Source of the DNA: SIAJ01 sp963773845
GTDB taxonomy: Bacteria; Planctomycetota; Planctomycetia; Gemmatales; Gemmataceae
Assembly: GCA_963773845.1 (NCBI GenBank)
Contig: CAVZCU010000017.1
Span: forward strand, 434,001-498,000
Direction of reading: 5' to 3'
DNA: 64,000 nt
The notes under the pieces are model-generated. The model made no database searches. It was not told the DNA's origin and saw only the letters and a program-made list of their open reading frames with translations. Within the stretch, counting starts at the first letter, position 1, and each line of letters opens with the position of its first letter. Below are positions 17,503 to 27,038 of the stretch, one piece after another. A program made the position numbers and the translations under genes.

Positions 17503-18459
17503 GAGGTCGAATCACGGGGCCATTCCTCGCATGCACGATCGGCGGGCTCCTTGCCGGCTGCACCCGTCCCGAGACCGGACGGGTGCAAGGCTATGTCGAG
17601 GGGGAATATGTGTACGTCGCCGCGGCGAACGCGGGAACGTTGAAATCGCTCGGTGTTGCCCGCGGAACGTGGGTCAGCGCGGAGATCCTCTATTCGCCGT
17701 CGACGCGGAGCCGCAAGCCGCTGCCCGCGACGAAGCGAGGCGACGTGTCGCTCAGGCGGCGCGAACCTCGAGGATCTCCAGAAAGGCCGGCGCCCCACGG
17801 AGATCGAATCGCTGGAGGCGCAGCTCAAACAGGCGCAAGCAGCGCTGGCATTTTCGGAAGCGCAATTGAAGCGCCAGGAGCGGCTGGCCGGATCGTTGGC
17901 GACATCGCCCGAGGATTTGAATCGCGCTCGCGCCTCCCGCGATCAGGACGTTGAACACATTGCCCAATTGAAAGCCGATTTGCAGACGGCCCGACTCGGC
18001 GCCCGTCCGGATCAAATCGTGGCCGCCGAAGCGAATGTGCATGCGCTCCAGGCGGCGCTGAGCCGTGCCGAGTGGGACCTCGCACAACAATCGCCACCCG
18101 CTCCACGAGATGGTCTTGTCTTCGATACGCTTTACTACCCCGGAGAATGGGTTCCCGCCGGTCGGCCGGTGGTCGCGCTTCTACCGCCGGAAAACATCAA
18201 GGTGCGTGCATTTGTCGCGGAAACCCGCGTTGCCGCCATTCGAGTCGGCGACCCGGTTCGTGTGACCATTGACGGTATCGCCGAGCCGGCGACTGGCCGG
18301 GTGAGTTTTATTTCGCCGCGGGCCGAGTTCACCCCTCCGGTCATTTACAGTCGAGAGAGCCGCGACAAGCTCGTGTTCATGATCGAAATTCGCTTCGATG
18401 CCGGGACTGCCGCTCAGTTGCATCCCGGTCAACCCGTGGACGTCGAATTCGGTTCCTGA
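17499..18459 (+). CDS. HlyD family periplasmic adaptor (YbhG-like) of an ABC efflux system, two frameshifts
   Basis: The adaptor links the ABC permease to the outer envelope. It begins with a lipobox-like signal (FLACTIGGLLAGC) and the first half-lipoyl strand (VQGYVEGEYVYVAAANAGTL). Near 17681 a G is missing (VSAG-DPLFAVDAEPQAAARDE in the next frame), and near 17757 another base is missing (VAQAA-NLEDLQKGRRPTEIE). The long helical hairpin (LEAQLKQAQAALAFSEAQLK) and the beta-barrel (VKVRAFVAETRVAAIRVGDPV) follow. The frames join smoothly into about 320 residues, so sequence error is likely. The stop is one base before the ATPase start. Confidence 0.85.
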
Positions 18460-18460
18460 C

Positions 18461-19378
18461 ATGCCCGACGAACTAGCCATCGACGTGCGTGGAATGACCA
18501 AGCGGTTCGGCAACCGCACGGTCGTCGACCATATCGATCTTCAAGTTCGTCGTGGCGAAATCTATGGATTCCTCGGCCCCAATGGCAGCGGCAAGACGAC
18601 GTTTATTCGCATGCTGTGCGGTCTGCTTCGAGCCGATGATGGAAGCGGAACTTGCCTGGGCCATGACGTGATCGCGGATTCCGCGGCCATCAAGCGGCAG
18701 GTCGGCTACATGACGCAACGATTCAGCTTCTATGAGGACCTGAGTGTCCGCGAGAACCTCGATTTTGTCGCGCGAATGTACGCCGTCAAGAATCGCCGCG
18801 CTGCTGTCCGCGATGCCATGGAACGTCATGGTTTCAAGGGGCAAGAGCGCAAGCTTGCCGGCCAATTGTCCGGCGGCTGGAAGCAACGGCTCGCACTGGC
18901 GGCGTGTCTGATTCATCGACCGCAATTGCTCCTGTTGGACGAGCCCACCGCGGGCGTTGATCCGAAAGCCCGCCGTGATTTCTGGAATGAGATTCACCAG
19001 CTTGCGGGCCAGGGCCTCACGGTCTTGATCACGACGCATTACATGGACGAGGCGGAACGGTGTCATCGACTCGCCTATATCGCTTATGGGCAATTGCTGG
19101 CTCGGGGAACGGTCGGGGACATGATCGCCCATGCCGGCCTGAATACATGGGAGGTTCACGGACCGGACCTGGCGTCCCTGTCTCAGCAGTTGCAACAATC
19201 GCCTGCCGTGCAGCAGGCCGTGGCATTCGGCAACATGCTGCATGTGAGCGGCGAAGACGCCGCGGCTCTCGAACGAGCGATCGCTCCGTTTCAACGTCCC
19301 CCCTATCAGTGGCGGCGAATTGAATCCGGACTGGAAGATGTGTTTATCCACCTGATGGACCAGGCCCCAGAGGGTTGA
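18461..19378 (+). CDS. ABC transporter ATP-binding protein (YbhF/multidrug type)
   Basis: A single ATPase domain of 305 residues. Walker A GPNGSGKTT is at about 39-47, the Q-loop at VGYMTQRFSFYEDL, the signature LSGGWKQRLALA, Walker B LLLLDEPTAGVDP, and the switch His in TTHYMDEAERC. A C-terminal extension of about 90 residues ends in ESGLEDVFIHLM, which is typical of ATPases that work with ABC2-type permeases. The E. coli YbhF has two ATPase domains; this one has one. It powers export through the adjacent permease, with the drug or toxic compound unknown. Confidence 0.93.
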   Translation: MPDELAIDVRGMTKRFGNRTVVDHIDLQVRRGEIYGFLGPNGSGKTTFIRMLCGLLRADDGSGTCLGHDVIADSAAIKRQVGYMTQRFSFYEDLSVRENLDFVARMYAVKNRRAAVRDAMERHGFKGQERKLAGQLSGGWKQRLALAACLIHRPQLLLLDEPTAGVDPKARRDFWNEIHQLAGQGLTVLITTHYMDEAERCHRLAYIAYGQLLARGTVGDMIAHAGLNTWEVHGPDLASLSQQLQQSPAVQQAVAFGNMLHVSGEDAAALERAIAPFQRPPYQWRRIESGLEDVFIHLMDQAPEG

Positions 19379-19383
19379 TCAAC

Positions 19384-20526
19384 ATGCGATGGCGGCAGGT
19401 TTTCTCGCTGGCCCGCTTCTGGGCAATCGTCGTTAAGGAATTCGTCCAGATGCGGCGCGATCGCCTCACGTTTGGGATGATGCTTGGCGTCCCACTGATT
19501 CAACTCATTTTGTTCGGTTTTGCGATTAATTCCGATCCGAGACGTTTACCGACGGCCGTCTTGTTGGAGGATCGAGGGCCGCACGGCCGCACATTGCTCT
19601 ATGCAATTCACAACAGCGGCTATTTCGAGTTTGTCCGGGAAGTGAAAACCGAAGCGGAGGGTCACGAGGTGTTGGCGCGTGGCGATGTCCAATTTGTCGT
19701 CACCATTCCCGTGGATTTTAGCCGCAGTCTCGTTCGCGGCGATCATCCATCGATTCTCTTGGAGGCCGACGCCACGGATCCGGCCGCGACCAGCAACGCC
19801 GTATCATCGCTGCAAAACTTGATCGATACGGCATTCGACAATGACTTGAAAGGGCCTCTCTCCTCGTTGGCGGCGACACCCGGACCGGTCGAAGTGCAAA
19901 TTCACGCAAAGTATAATCCCGAAGCAATCACGCAGTACAACATTGTGCCCGGTTTGATGGGTGTGGTTCTCACGATGACGATGGTGATGATCACCGCCTT
20001 GGCGATCACACGGGAACGCGAACGCGGCACGATGGAGAATCTGCTGTCCATGCCAGCGCGACCATTCGAAGTGCTGATCGGCAAGATTGTCCCTTACATT
20101 TTCGTCGGCTACATCCAAGTCAGCCTGATCTTGCTGGCCGCCCGCTTCCTCTTTCATGTGCCGATGATCGGCAGTTTTTTACTCTTACTGACCTCGGCGT
20201 TCGCGTTCATTGTCGCCAATCTGGCGGTCGGCATCACGTTCTCGACGATTGCCCGGAATCAACTCCAGGCACTGCAAATGTCGTTTTTCTTCTTTCTTCC
20301 GTCACTGTTGCTGTCCGGATTCATGTTTCCGTTCCGCGGCATGCCACGCTGGGCGCAGTTCATCGGCGAAGCGTTCCCACTCACGCACTTTTTGCGCATT
20401 ATCCGTGGCATTCTGCTCAAGGGAAATGGTTTTCACGAAATCGCGCCGGAACTCTGGCCGATTGGCGTATTCGCGGCCGTGGCGATGGTGATTGGCGTGA
20501 CGCGGTACCAGCGGACACTCGATTAG
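19384..20526 (+). CDS. ABC-2 type transporter permease (YbhS/YbhR-like)
   Basis: About 380 residues. One N-terminal helix (LTFGMMLGVPLIQLILFGFAI) is followed by a periplasmic domain of about 150 residues with PVDFSRSLVRGD. Five C-terminal helices include the GTMENLLSMPARPFEVLIGK coupling region and LSGFMFPFRGMPRWAQ. This is the ABC2_membrane_3 layout. The ATG at 19384 is used; an in-frame TTG at 19375 overlapping the ATPase stop is possible. A second permease, present as YbhR in E. coli, is missing, so it probably works as a homodimer. The operon ends at a strong hairpin. Confidence 0.92.
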   Translation: MRWRQVFSLARFWAIVVKEFVQMRRDRLTFGMMLGVPLIQLILFGFAINSDPRRLPTAVLLEDRGPHGRTLLYAIHNSGYFEFVREVKTEAEGHEVLARGDVQFVVTIPVDFSRSLVRGDHPSILLEADATDPAATSNAVSSLQNLIDTAFDNDLKGPLSSLAATPGPVEVQIHAKYNPEAITQYNIVPGLMGVVLTMTMVMITALAITRERERGTMENLLSMPARPFEVLIGKIVPYIFVGYIQVSLILLAARFLFHVPMIGSFLLLLTSAFAFIVANLAVGITFSTIARNQLQALQMSFFFFLPSLLLSGFMFPFRGMPRWAQFIGEAFPLTHFLRIIRGILLKGNGFHEIAPELWPIGVFAAVAMVIGVTRYQRTLD

Positions 20527-20529
20527 TCG

Positions 20530-20577
20530 TTGCATCCGCTCGTAGAGCAACCTTGGCGGCTCCACGAGCGGATGCAA
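20530..20577. terminator. Perfect 14-bp hairpin between convergent genes, candidate bidirectional terminator
   Basis: ttgcatccgctcgt at 20530-20543 and acgagcggatgcaa at 20564-20577 are exact reverse complements, extended inward by gagc/gctc pairs. It starts three bases after the ABC permease stop and lies before the convergent DJ-1/PfpI stop. No long T-run follows, so termination by hairpin alone is inferred. Confidence 0.55.
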
Positions 20578-20609
20578 ATTCGGAACAGTTTCCTTACGCC
20601 AGCGCCCAT

Positions 20610-21170
20610 CTACGATTTGCCGGCGTGGGCCAAGCTTTTCGAGAACAGCTTGATCATCGCGCTATTGAATGTTGGCAAATCAGATGGCTGCCGGCTCGTA
20701 ACCCAGTTGCGATCCTCAACCAGTTCGCGATCGACCCACGTGCCGCCCGCGTTTTTGATGTCGTCGCGGATGGTGTGGTAACTGGTGAGCGTCCGCCCAC
20801 GGACCAAGCCGGCGGAGATCAATTCCCAAGGCGCATGACAAATGGCGGCAATCGGCTTGCCAGACTCGTCGAAGCTCTTGAGAAACGCTTGCACTTCCGG
20901 AACGACGCGCATGGCGTCCGCGTTCAGGGCGCCGCCTGGAAGCTGCATGCCGTCGAATTCATCCGCCGAAACTTCGCCGATGGGTCGATCGACGCGCACT
21001 TTCTTGCCCTTGTCATGGTGCTTGACACCTTGAATCTGTCCGGATTTCAACGAAACAATCGTGACTTCCGCCCCTGCGTCCTTGAGCGCTTGAACCGGCT
21101 CAATCAACTCGGACTCCTCAAATCCATCCGTAGCCAAGACGGCAACGCGGAAATCAGACAAATCGGACAT
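20610..21170 (-). CDS. DJ-1/PfpI family type 1 glutamine amidotransferase-like protein
   Basis: A 186-residue protein. DFRVAVLATDGFEESELIEP is the N-terminal strand with the conserved Glu. DALKDAGAEVTIVS-type helix-strand follows, then EFDGMQLPGGALNAD. AAICHAPWELISAG is the nucleophile elbow with the active-site Cys and following His, and TSYHTIRDDIKNAGGTWVD completes the fold. The layout is that of PfpI/YhbO, implicated in protein deglycation or stress defence. ATG 21170 has GGAGG nearby; upstream in-frame starts would add an unconserved extension. The small gene upstream may share its transcript. Confidence 0.92.
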   Translation of the reverse strand: MSDLSDFRVAVLATDGFEESELIEPVQALKDAGAEVTIVSLKSGQIQGVKHHDKGKKVRVDRPIGEVSADEFDGMQLPGGALNADAMRVVPEVQAFLKSFDESGKPIAAICHAPWELISAGLVRGRTLTSYHTIRDDIKNAGGTWVDRELVEDRNWVTSRQPSDLPTFNSAMIKLFSKSLAHAGKS

Positions 21171-21226
21171 AGTCGTGCCTCCTTCAATTAGCTTCACCAG
21201 AAGCGGGACATCATTCCGGCGGGACT

Positions 21227-21445
21227 TCATTTCCAAGCGGGTTCCGAGCGCTTCTCAGCATGGTCGTACGCTCGAATCAGCCCGTCGAGCACTTCGGCGG
21301 TCGTTTCAAATAGGGCCTTTGCCTTCGGATCATGGACCTTATCGACGTCTTCGCGCGAGTGGCTCGCAGCAGTTGCGAGCATCCCCCGAATCTTCGGAAT
21401 GTGATCGCGCCAATCGGTCTGCGAGACTGGCATTTGCTTTTCCAT
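21227..21445 (-). CDS. Small hypothetical helical protein
   Basis: A 72-residue protein without export signals, predicted mostly helical (IRGMLATAASHSREDVDKVH, LFETTAEVLDGLIRAYDHAEK). GGAGATGC precedes the ATG at a good distance. No family was recognised. It lies between the PDZ protein and the PfpI-like gene on the same strand, 56 bases from the latter start, so co-transcription is likely and a stress-related role is possible but unproven. Confidence 0.55.
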   Translation of the reverse strand: MEKQMPVSQTDWRDHIPKIRGMLATAASHSREDVDKVHDPKAKALFETTAEVLDGLIRAYDHAEKRSEPAWK

Positions 21446-21538
21446 GTTGCATCTCCGGGCGTAGTTTGCGGTCGGCCCTTCCCCGATCTCCCGCCGTCTT
21501 CGGCTTCGATCGGGTGACGAGGGCCGACCGAACTGGCA

Positions 21539-22459
21539 TCACTTCTGAGCGCCCGGCCTGTGTTCCATGTCACGGATTCGTTTTTCCAACTCCGACACGC
21601 GGCGCTCCAGCTCGCGGATTCGACGGCTTTGATCGAGCATCGGACCGCCGTCGGTCGACGGCAACTGGCCCTCCCTCGGTCCGAAGTATCCGACGGTTCC
21701 GGTCTGCGGCGTCGCTTTGATCTTCATCTTTTCATTGCCACGAGCGATTTCCAGCGTGATTTGCTTGCCGGCGCCGGCATTCTGAACGGCCTGGCTCAAA
21801 TCATCCGGATTCTGGATCGCATGGCCCCCGACTCCGGTGACCACGTCGCCGTGCTTGAGCCCGGCCTTTTCCGCGGGTGAATTGGGCGACACGTCGACAA
21901 TGACAACTCCCTGCTTGGCTTCCACCTTCATCTGTTGGCGAAGTTCATCCGTCAGAGGTTGAATTGTGACGCCAATGTAGGCGGGACCTTGCGCACCCCG
22001 CGTCCCCGGTATTTCCGCCCGCCGGCCATCCTCTCTTTGGCCCCGCTCCTCCGGTCGGCCAACCCCCTCGGGCCGTTGAGCCGTGGCGTTGGGTCGTTTG
22101 CCCAAAGCGGCATTAATCATTTGTTCCTTGCCGTCGCGGTTGATCATCAATTTGACGCGATCGCCCGGTTTGTACACGGCAACGGCTTTCATGAATCCCT
22201 CAATATCCTTGGGCTCTTGGTCGCCCACCTTGATAATGCGGTCGCCCGATTTCAATCCTGCCTTCGCGGCTGGACTACCGGGGGCGACATCGCGCACGAC
22301 CACGCCGCGTTGACCCTCCGCGCCAGGGGCAATCATCACGCCAAGATATCCATGATTGTCCTTTTGATTTTCGGTGGGCGGCGCGCTCTTCAAGGAAGCA
22401 CTGAATGCCAGTGCGGTTCCGAGGACCGCGAACACGACTCTGAACAATTGGTGACGCAT
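21539..22459 (-). CDS. Exported protein with two PDZ domains
   Basis: About 306 residues. A signal peptide (MRHQLFRVVFAVLGTALAFS) leads to PDZ 1 (GYLGVMIAPGAEGQRGVVV, AAKAGLKSGDRIIKVGDQE). A charged Arg/Glu/Gly linker follows, then PDZ 2 (AYIGVTIQPL, AEKAGLKHGDVVTGVGGHAI). The C-terminus is a coiled coil (RRIRELERRVSELEKRIRDM). There is no protease domain, so it is not a full DegP; it may act as a periplasmic scaffold or protease adaptor. GGAGGG precedes the ATG at 22459. It is divergent from the glycosyltransferase cluster. Confidence 0.88.
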   Translation of the reverse strand: MRHQLFRVVFAVLGTALAFSASLKSAPPTENQKDNHGYLGVMIAPGAEGQRGVVVRDVAPGSPAAKAGLKSGDRIIKVGDQEPKDIEGFMKAVAVYKPGDRVKLMINRDGKEQMINAALGKRPNATAQRPEGVGRPEERGQREDGRRAEIPGTRGAQGPAYIGVTIQPLTDELRQQMKVEAKQGVVIVDVSPNSPAEKAGLKHGDVVTGVGGHAIQNPDDLSQAVQNAGAGKQITLEIARGNEKMKIKATPQTGTVGYFGPREGQLPSTDGGPMLDQSRRIRELERRVSELEKRIRDMEHRPGAQK

Positions 22460-22602
22460 CGAATTCCCTCCAGACAAAATGACCACCGGACGCCCACACG
22501 CCCGTGAGTGGTACTTCGCAGCAAGGAATGTGCCACCGAATTGTCGGGAGAATGAACATTGGACATCCGTTCAAGGCAATGGGTTGTAAAACGGATTAGA
22601 GA

Positions 22603-23741
22603 ATGAGCGGTATTCCCCTTCTCGTGTTCGCCGACGACTGGGGCCGACACCCGTCGAGCTGCCAACATCTCGTCCGTCAGTTGCTGCCCGACCATCCGAC
22701 ATCCTGGATCAACACGATCGGCACGCGCACGCCGAAATTGGATGTTGCCAGCGTGCGACGGGCCGCCGGCAAGGCCCGCCAGTGGATTGGCCGATCGGCG
22801 AACAAAGTGGCTTTTGAGCTGCCACCGGGATTGACCGTTCACAATCCCCACATGTGGCCGTGGCTGACCCGGAGAATCGATCGACGGTTGAATCGCGCAC
22901 TACTCTTACGGCAACTCCGCCCGATCATCGGCGCGATGCCCGAGCTGCCGGTGGCCATTACGACCTTGCCGATTGTCGCCGACCTCATGGGTCGGTTGCC
23001 CGTCCGCAAATGGGTCTACTATTGCGTGGACGACTTCGGCGAATGGCCTGGCCTCGATCAGGCCACGATGACTCGACTCGAACGAATCGTCGTTGAGAAG
23101 GCAGATGTTTTGATCGCCGTAAGCGAGTCGCTGCGGTCACGACTGCGTGGACTTGGTCGCGAATCGGACTTGTTGACACACGGAGTCGACGTCGAATTCT
23201 GGACAGCGACGAAGTCACCGGTGTCCGGCATGGACCGTCTGGACCGACCGTTAGTCGTGTTTTGGGGTGTAATTGATCCGCGCATGGATTCTTCGTTCGT
23301 CGAACGACTGAGTCGGGAATTGTCGCAAGGGACAATCGTACTCGCCGGTCCCGAGCAGCAACCGGACCCAGCGCTGGCCGCACTTCCGCGAGTGCATCGA
23401 ACCGGCCCCTTGCCCCTGGAGCAATTGCCAGCCTTGGCACGCGAGGCGGCAGTGCTCATCATGCCTTATGTGAACGAACCGGTGACGAGAGCGATGCAAC
23501 CGCTCAAACTGAAGGAATACCTGTCTACCGGCAAGCCCGCCGTGGTTCGCGATCTGCCCGCCAATCGCGAATGGAGCGATGCACTCGACCTGGCCGGCTC
23601 GGCCGACGAGTTTGTACGGGCGGTGCGCTGCGCCTTGAAACGGGGCTGCCAAGCAACCAGGCGATGGCTCGTCAACGGCTCAGGGACGAAAGTTGGGCCG
23701 CGAAGGCTCAGGTGTTTGAACGCATGGTGTTTCCGAAGTGA
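22603..23741 (+). CDS. Glycosyltransferase (GT-B fold, WecB/GT1-like exopolysaccharide type), frameshifted at 3' end
   Basis: The first 350 residues show a GT-B layout: PLLVFADDWGRHPSSCQHL, VYYCVDDFGEWPG, a helix with EKADVLIAVSESLRSRL, then HGVDVEFW and LVVFWGVIDPRMD. AVLIMPYVNEPVTRAMQPLK and LKEYLSTGKPAVVRDL form the donor-binding end. Near 23649 one G of a run is missing; the next frame continues GLPSNQAMARQRLRDESWAA and ends VFPK with TGA at 23741. That stop overlaps the GTG start of the next glycosyltransferase (GTGA), which supports the corrected ending. It probably adds a sugar in surface polysaccharide synthesis. Confidence 0.8.
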
Positions 23742-24898
23742 TTGCCGATTCGCCGCCAACGATTCTCGACGCCCGCGTGCTGAGCGGCTCGGGTGGCGGA
23801 CCGGACAAAACGCTCATCCACTCGCCACCCTTCCTCGCGAAGGCCCGCTACCGCATGCTGTGTGCGTATTTGCACGATCCGGACGATCCCGGCTTCGAAA
23901 TCCTGCGAACGAAGGCCGAACGTGCGGGCACCCCGCTGATTTCCATTGCCGATCGTGGACCGTTCGACTGGCGCATCGTTCCGCGGGCGCTCGAGGTTTG
24001 CCGTCGTGAACGGGTATGCGTCTGGCACGGTCACGATTACAAGACGAACGCCCTGGGCCTCATTCTCAAACGATTCCATCCGATGCGGCTCGTGACTACC
24101 GTGCACGGATGGGTCCATCGCACGTCGCGGACACCGCTCTATTATTTTATCGATCGCGTGACGTTGAAGCATTACGAGCGCGTCATCTGCGTATCCGATG
24201 ACCTGGTGGCTGCCTGCCGTCGTGCGGGCGTGCCGGCCGCCCGCTGCGTCTTGCTCGAAAACGGCATTGACGTGGAGGCGTTTCGTCGAACTCGAACTAC
24301 TGCCGAGTCTCGTGCCGCACTCGGTTTCCATGATGGTCCGACCATCGGCGCGGTCGGAAGGCTCTCCGCGGAGAAAGGGTTCGATATCCTGATCCGTGCC
24401 GTCGATCGATTGTTGACGAGTGGAATCGACGTTAACCTGATCATCGCCGGCGAAGGGACCGAGCGCGAAGCACTCACTCGCTTGATCGCCGACTTGCACC
24501 GGGAAGACCGCGTTCAATTGCTCGGCCATCGATCGGACGTAGTCGACCTGTACGAGGCGATGGACGTCTATGCGCTGAGCAGTTATCGGGAAGGGCTGCC
24601 CAATGTCGTGCTGGAAGCGATGGCGATGCAAGTGCCCGTCGTGGCCACACGCATTGCCGGCGTTCCGCGGCTGGTGGCCGCGGGCGAGACCGGCGAGTTG
24701 ATCGAAGCCGGATCGATTGAACAAATGATGAACGCGTTAAAGCGCTTGCTCAGTGATTCCAGCTTGCAAGCAAAATTCGCGCGCGCTGGTCGGCGACTCG
24801 TGGAAACACGCTACAGTTTTACCGAGCGAATGGCGAAATTGGCGCGGATTTACGACGACATGAAACTGAATGGAGGCAAGGAGTGCGTTACCTCGTAA
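23738..24898 (+). CDS. GT4 family glycosyltransferase
   Basis: A retaining GT-B glycosyltransferase of 386 residues. The N-terminal acceptor half has LSGSGGGPDKTLIH and VWHGHDYKTNALGL. The C-terminal donor half has VGRLSAEKGFDILIRAV, LIIAGEGTEREAL, LLGHRSDVVDLYEAMDVYAL and the E-x7-E signature SYREGLPNVVLEAMAMQVPV. The GTG start overlaps the preceding gene's stop, and the 3' end overlaps the epimerase start, so the three form a tight operon. The sugar donor is unknown. A role in exopolysaccharide or lipid-linked glycan assembly is inferred from the neighbours. Confidence 0.92.
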   Translation: MIADSPPTILDARVLSGSGGGPDKTLIHSPPFLAKARYRMLCAYLHDPDDPGFEILRTKAERAGTPLISIADRGPFDWRIVPRALEVCRRERVCVWHGHDYKTNALGLILKRFHPMRLVTTVHGWVHRTSRTPLYYFIDRVTLKHYERVICVSDDLVAACRRAGVPAARCVLLENGIDVEAFRRTRTTAESRAALGFHDGPTIGAVGRLSAEKGFDILIRAVDRLLTSGIDVNLIIAGEGTEREALTRLIADLHREDRVQLLGHRSDVVDLYEAMDVYALSSYREGLPNVVLEAMAMQVPVVATRIAGVPRLVAAGETGELIEAGSIEQMMNALKRLLSDSSLQAKFARAGRRLVETRYSFTERMAKLARIYDDMKLNGGKECVTS

Positions 24899-25812
24899 CC
24901 GGCGCTGCCGGATTCATCGGTTCACATCTTACGGAACGTCTTTTGTCGCTCGGACATGAAGTGGTTGGCCTCGACGCGTTTATCCCCTATTACCCCAAGC
25001 CAATCAAGGAGCGGAATCTCGCGCAGGCTCTGGCGAATTCGCGGTTTCGCTTCGTCCCATTGGACCTTCGAACCGACGATTTGCAGTCGGCGGTCGCGAA
25101 TGTCGATGTGATCTTTCACCTTGGGGCCATGCCCGGCTTGGTTGCGAGCTGGACCGACTTCGATCTCTACTTAGGTTGCAACGTGACTGCGACACAGCGA
25201 TTGCTCGAGGCGGTGAAAGGCTCGAATTCGCTCAAGCGGTTCATTTATGGTTCAACATCGAGCGTTTACGGCAAGTTTGCATCGGGCGACGAGACCCTGC
25301 CGACCAAGCCGATCTCGCCTTATGGAGTTACCAAGCTGGCCGGCGAACATCTCGCCAAGGCCCATCTGGAAACGTTCGGCACGCCGGTCGTGACGCTGCG
25401 CTTCTTCAGCGTGTATGGTCCCCGACAGCGTCCCGACATGGGCTACAACATCTTCATCAAGGCTCTGTTGACCGATTCGCCGATCTCCGTGTACGGCGAT
25501 GGTCAGCAAGTGCGTGGCAATACTTTTGTGGCCGATTGTGTCGAAGCGGTAATGGCAGCGGAGCGAGCGACGATTGGCGAGACATACAACGTCGGCGGCG
25601 GCGAAATGGTGAGCGTTCTCGATGTGCTGAAGAAACTGGAGTTCATTGCAGGTAAGAAATTCTCAATCAAGCATGAACCTGCCCGCGCGGGCGATCAACG
25701 ACACACGTTTGGCGACACAACCAAATTACAACGACACTTATGCTGGCACCCGAAAACAACTCTCGATGAAGGATTAGCCAAACAATTTGAGTGGCAACGT
25801 GATGCCGATTGA
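24883..25812 (+). CDS. NAD-dependent sugar-nucleotide epimerase/dehydratase
   Basis: An extended SDR of 309 residues with GTG start and GGAG upstream. The Rossmann motif TGAAGFIGSHL is at the N-terminus, GAMPGL after strand 4, the catalytic Ser/Thr in YGSTSSVYG, and Tyr/Lys in SPYGVTKLAGE. VTLRFFSVYGPRQRPDM and VYGDGQQVRGNTFVADCVEA bind the UDP-sugar. It resembles UDP-glucuronate 4-epimerase and UDP-glucose 4-epimerase types. It supplies a sugar nucleotide to the two glycosyltransferases it overlaps. The exact epimer cannot be read from sequence. Confidence 0.92.
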   Translation: MRYLVTGAAGFIGSHLTERLLSLGHEVVGLDAFIPYYPKPIKERNLAQALANSRFRFVPLDLRTDDLQSAVANVDVIFHLGAMPGLVASWTDFDLYLGCNVTATQRLLEAVKGSNSLKRFIYGSTSSVYGKFASGDETLPTKPISPYGVTKLAGEHLAKAHLETFGTPVVTLRFFSVYGPRQRPDMGYNIFIKALLTDSPISVYGDGQQVRGNTFVADCVEAVMAAERATIGETYNVGGGEMVSVLDVLKKLEFIAGKKFSIKHEPARAGDQRHTFGDTTKLQRHLCWHPKTTLDEGLAKQFEWQRDAD

Positions 25813-25897
25813 ACCAGTTCTTTTCTCGGAAGCGCGAATCGGATTGAGGCCGAGTCCTCAATTGTAAGAGTCTGAATTGATTTTGCTGGATGGACCG

Positions 25898-25924
25898 TTG
25901 ACGCGCACTTTTCGCTGCTATGCT
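25898..25924 (+). promoter_or_regulatory. Candidate sigma-70-type promoter for the FemAB-like gene
   Basis: TTGACG at 25898-25903 and TATGCT at 25919-25924 are separated by 15 bases, slightly short of the ideal 17, and lie 40 bases before the ATG at 25964. The surrounding 150 bases after the epimerase stop are more AT-rich than the genes and otherwise empty. Confidence 0.35.
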
Positions 25925-25963
25925 ACAGTTCGCCTCACCTTGAATTGACACCCACGACGCTTC

Positions 25964-27038
25964 ATGCCCATTTTGACAATCGATTCGCCACCGGCGATCG
26001 CTGTGCGCCTATTGACGGGGTCAATGCTCACCGATGCCGTGCCCCGACTGACCGCTTTCACGCAAAATGGGGCGGTCGTCCATCCTGCTCATCAGCCCCA
26101 ATGGCTGCTTGTGCTGCGGGACGGGCTTGGTCATGAGCCGATTGTTCTCGAAGCGACTGCCGGCAAGAAAACGGTTGGCTATCTTCCTTTGTCATTTGTT
26201 AGTAGCGTGCTATTCGGACGGTTTTTGGTCAGCTTTCCCTATCTGAATACAGGTGGTGTTCAGGCCAAGGATTTGGCAACCCAGATCTCATTGATCGACT
26301 CGGCTGTGGAGCTTGCCGACACCATGCATGTTCGGCACCTTGAGCTTCGGCACGAAACGATCGTCGATCATCCGCGACTCGATGGCGTTCGAGATACGAA
26401 GGTGCATATGCGCCTCGATTTGCCTTCCTTTCCCGGCCCACTTTGGGAAGGTTTCAAGGCCAAAGTGCGGAACCAGGTGCGCCAAAGGTGAAAAAAGCGG
26501 CCTCACGGTCCACTGGGGCGCGAACGAATTGCTTGATGATTTCTACAACGTGTTCAGTCGAAACATGCGCGACCTGGGCACGCCGGTCTATAGCCGGAAG
26601 CTATTCGAAGCGATCCTGCACTATTTTGCTGATTCGGCCGAGGTGTGCGTCGTTCGACTTGGCGAGACCCCGGTCGCCGGGGCCATCGTTGTGCACGGCA
26701 GGGGCATCACGGAAGTGCCGAGCGCCTCGTCATTGCGGCAGTTCAATCCGCTATGCGCCAACATGCTGATGTATTGGAACCTGCTCAATCGCTCGATGGA
26801 ACGCGGGCAGGCCGTCTTCGACTTCGGCCGATCCACACGCGGCTCGAGCACCTACAAGTTCAAGAAGCAGTGGGGCGCGGTTGAACACCAGGCGGTTTGG
26901 CAATATGCCCTGCGAGGCGATGCCGCGGAACTCAATCCCGATAATCCGAAATACGGTCGAATGGTCCAGCTATGGAAGCGGCTGCCGGTCCGTATCACCC
27001 GGATGATCGGCCCCGCAATCGTTCGGGGGATTCCTTGA
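25964..27038 (+). CDS. FemAB-like GNAT-fold protein, exopolysaccharide/PEP-CTERM-associated type, frameshifted
   Basis: The family has tandem GNAT folds and occurs in exosortase/exopolysaccharide clusters as FemAB family XrtA-associated proteins. The first part shows HPAHQPQWLLVLRDGLGHE, TVGYLPLSFVSSVLFGRFLV and SFPYLNTGG, then VRHLELRHE. Near 26483 an extra C shifts the frame: VRNQVR continues as KGEKSGLTVHWGANELLDDF. The second part has FSRNMRDLGTPVYSRKLFEA, CVVRLGETPVAGAIVVHG, FNPLCANMLMYWNLL and FDFGRSTRGSSTYKFKKQWG, which are highly typical. It follows the glycosyltransferase-epimerase operon, and PEP-CTERM-like sorting is suggested by the protein at 12815. Confidence 0.85.
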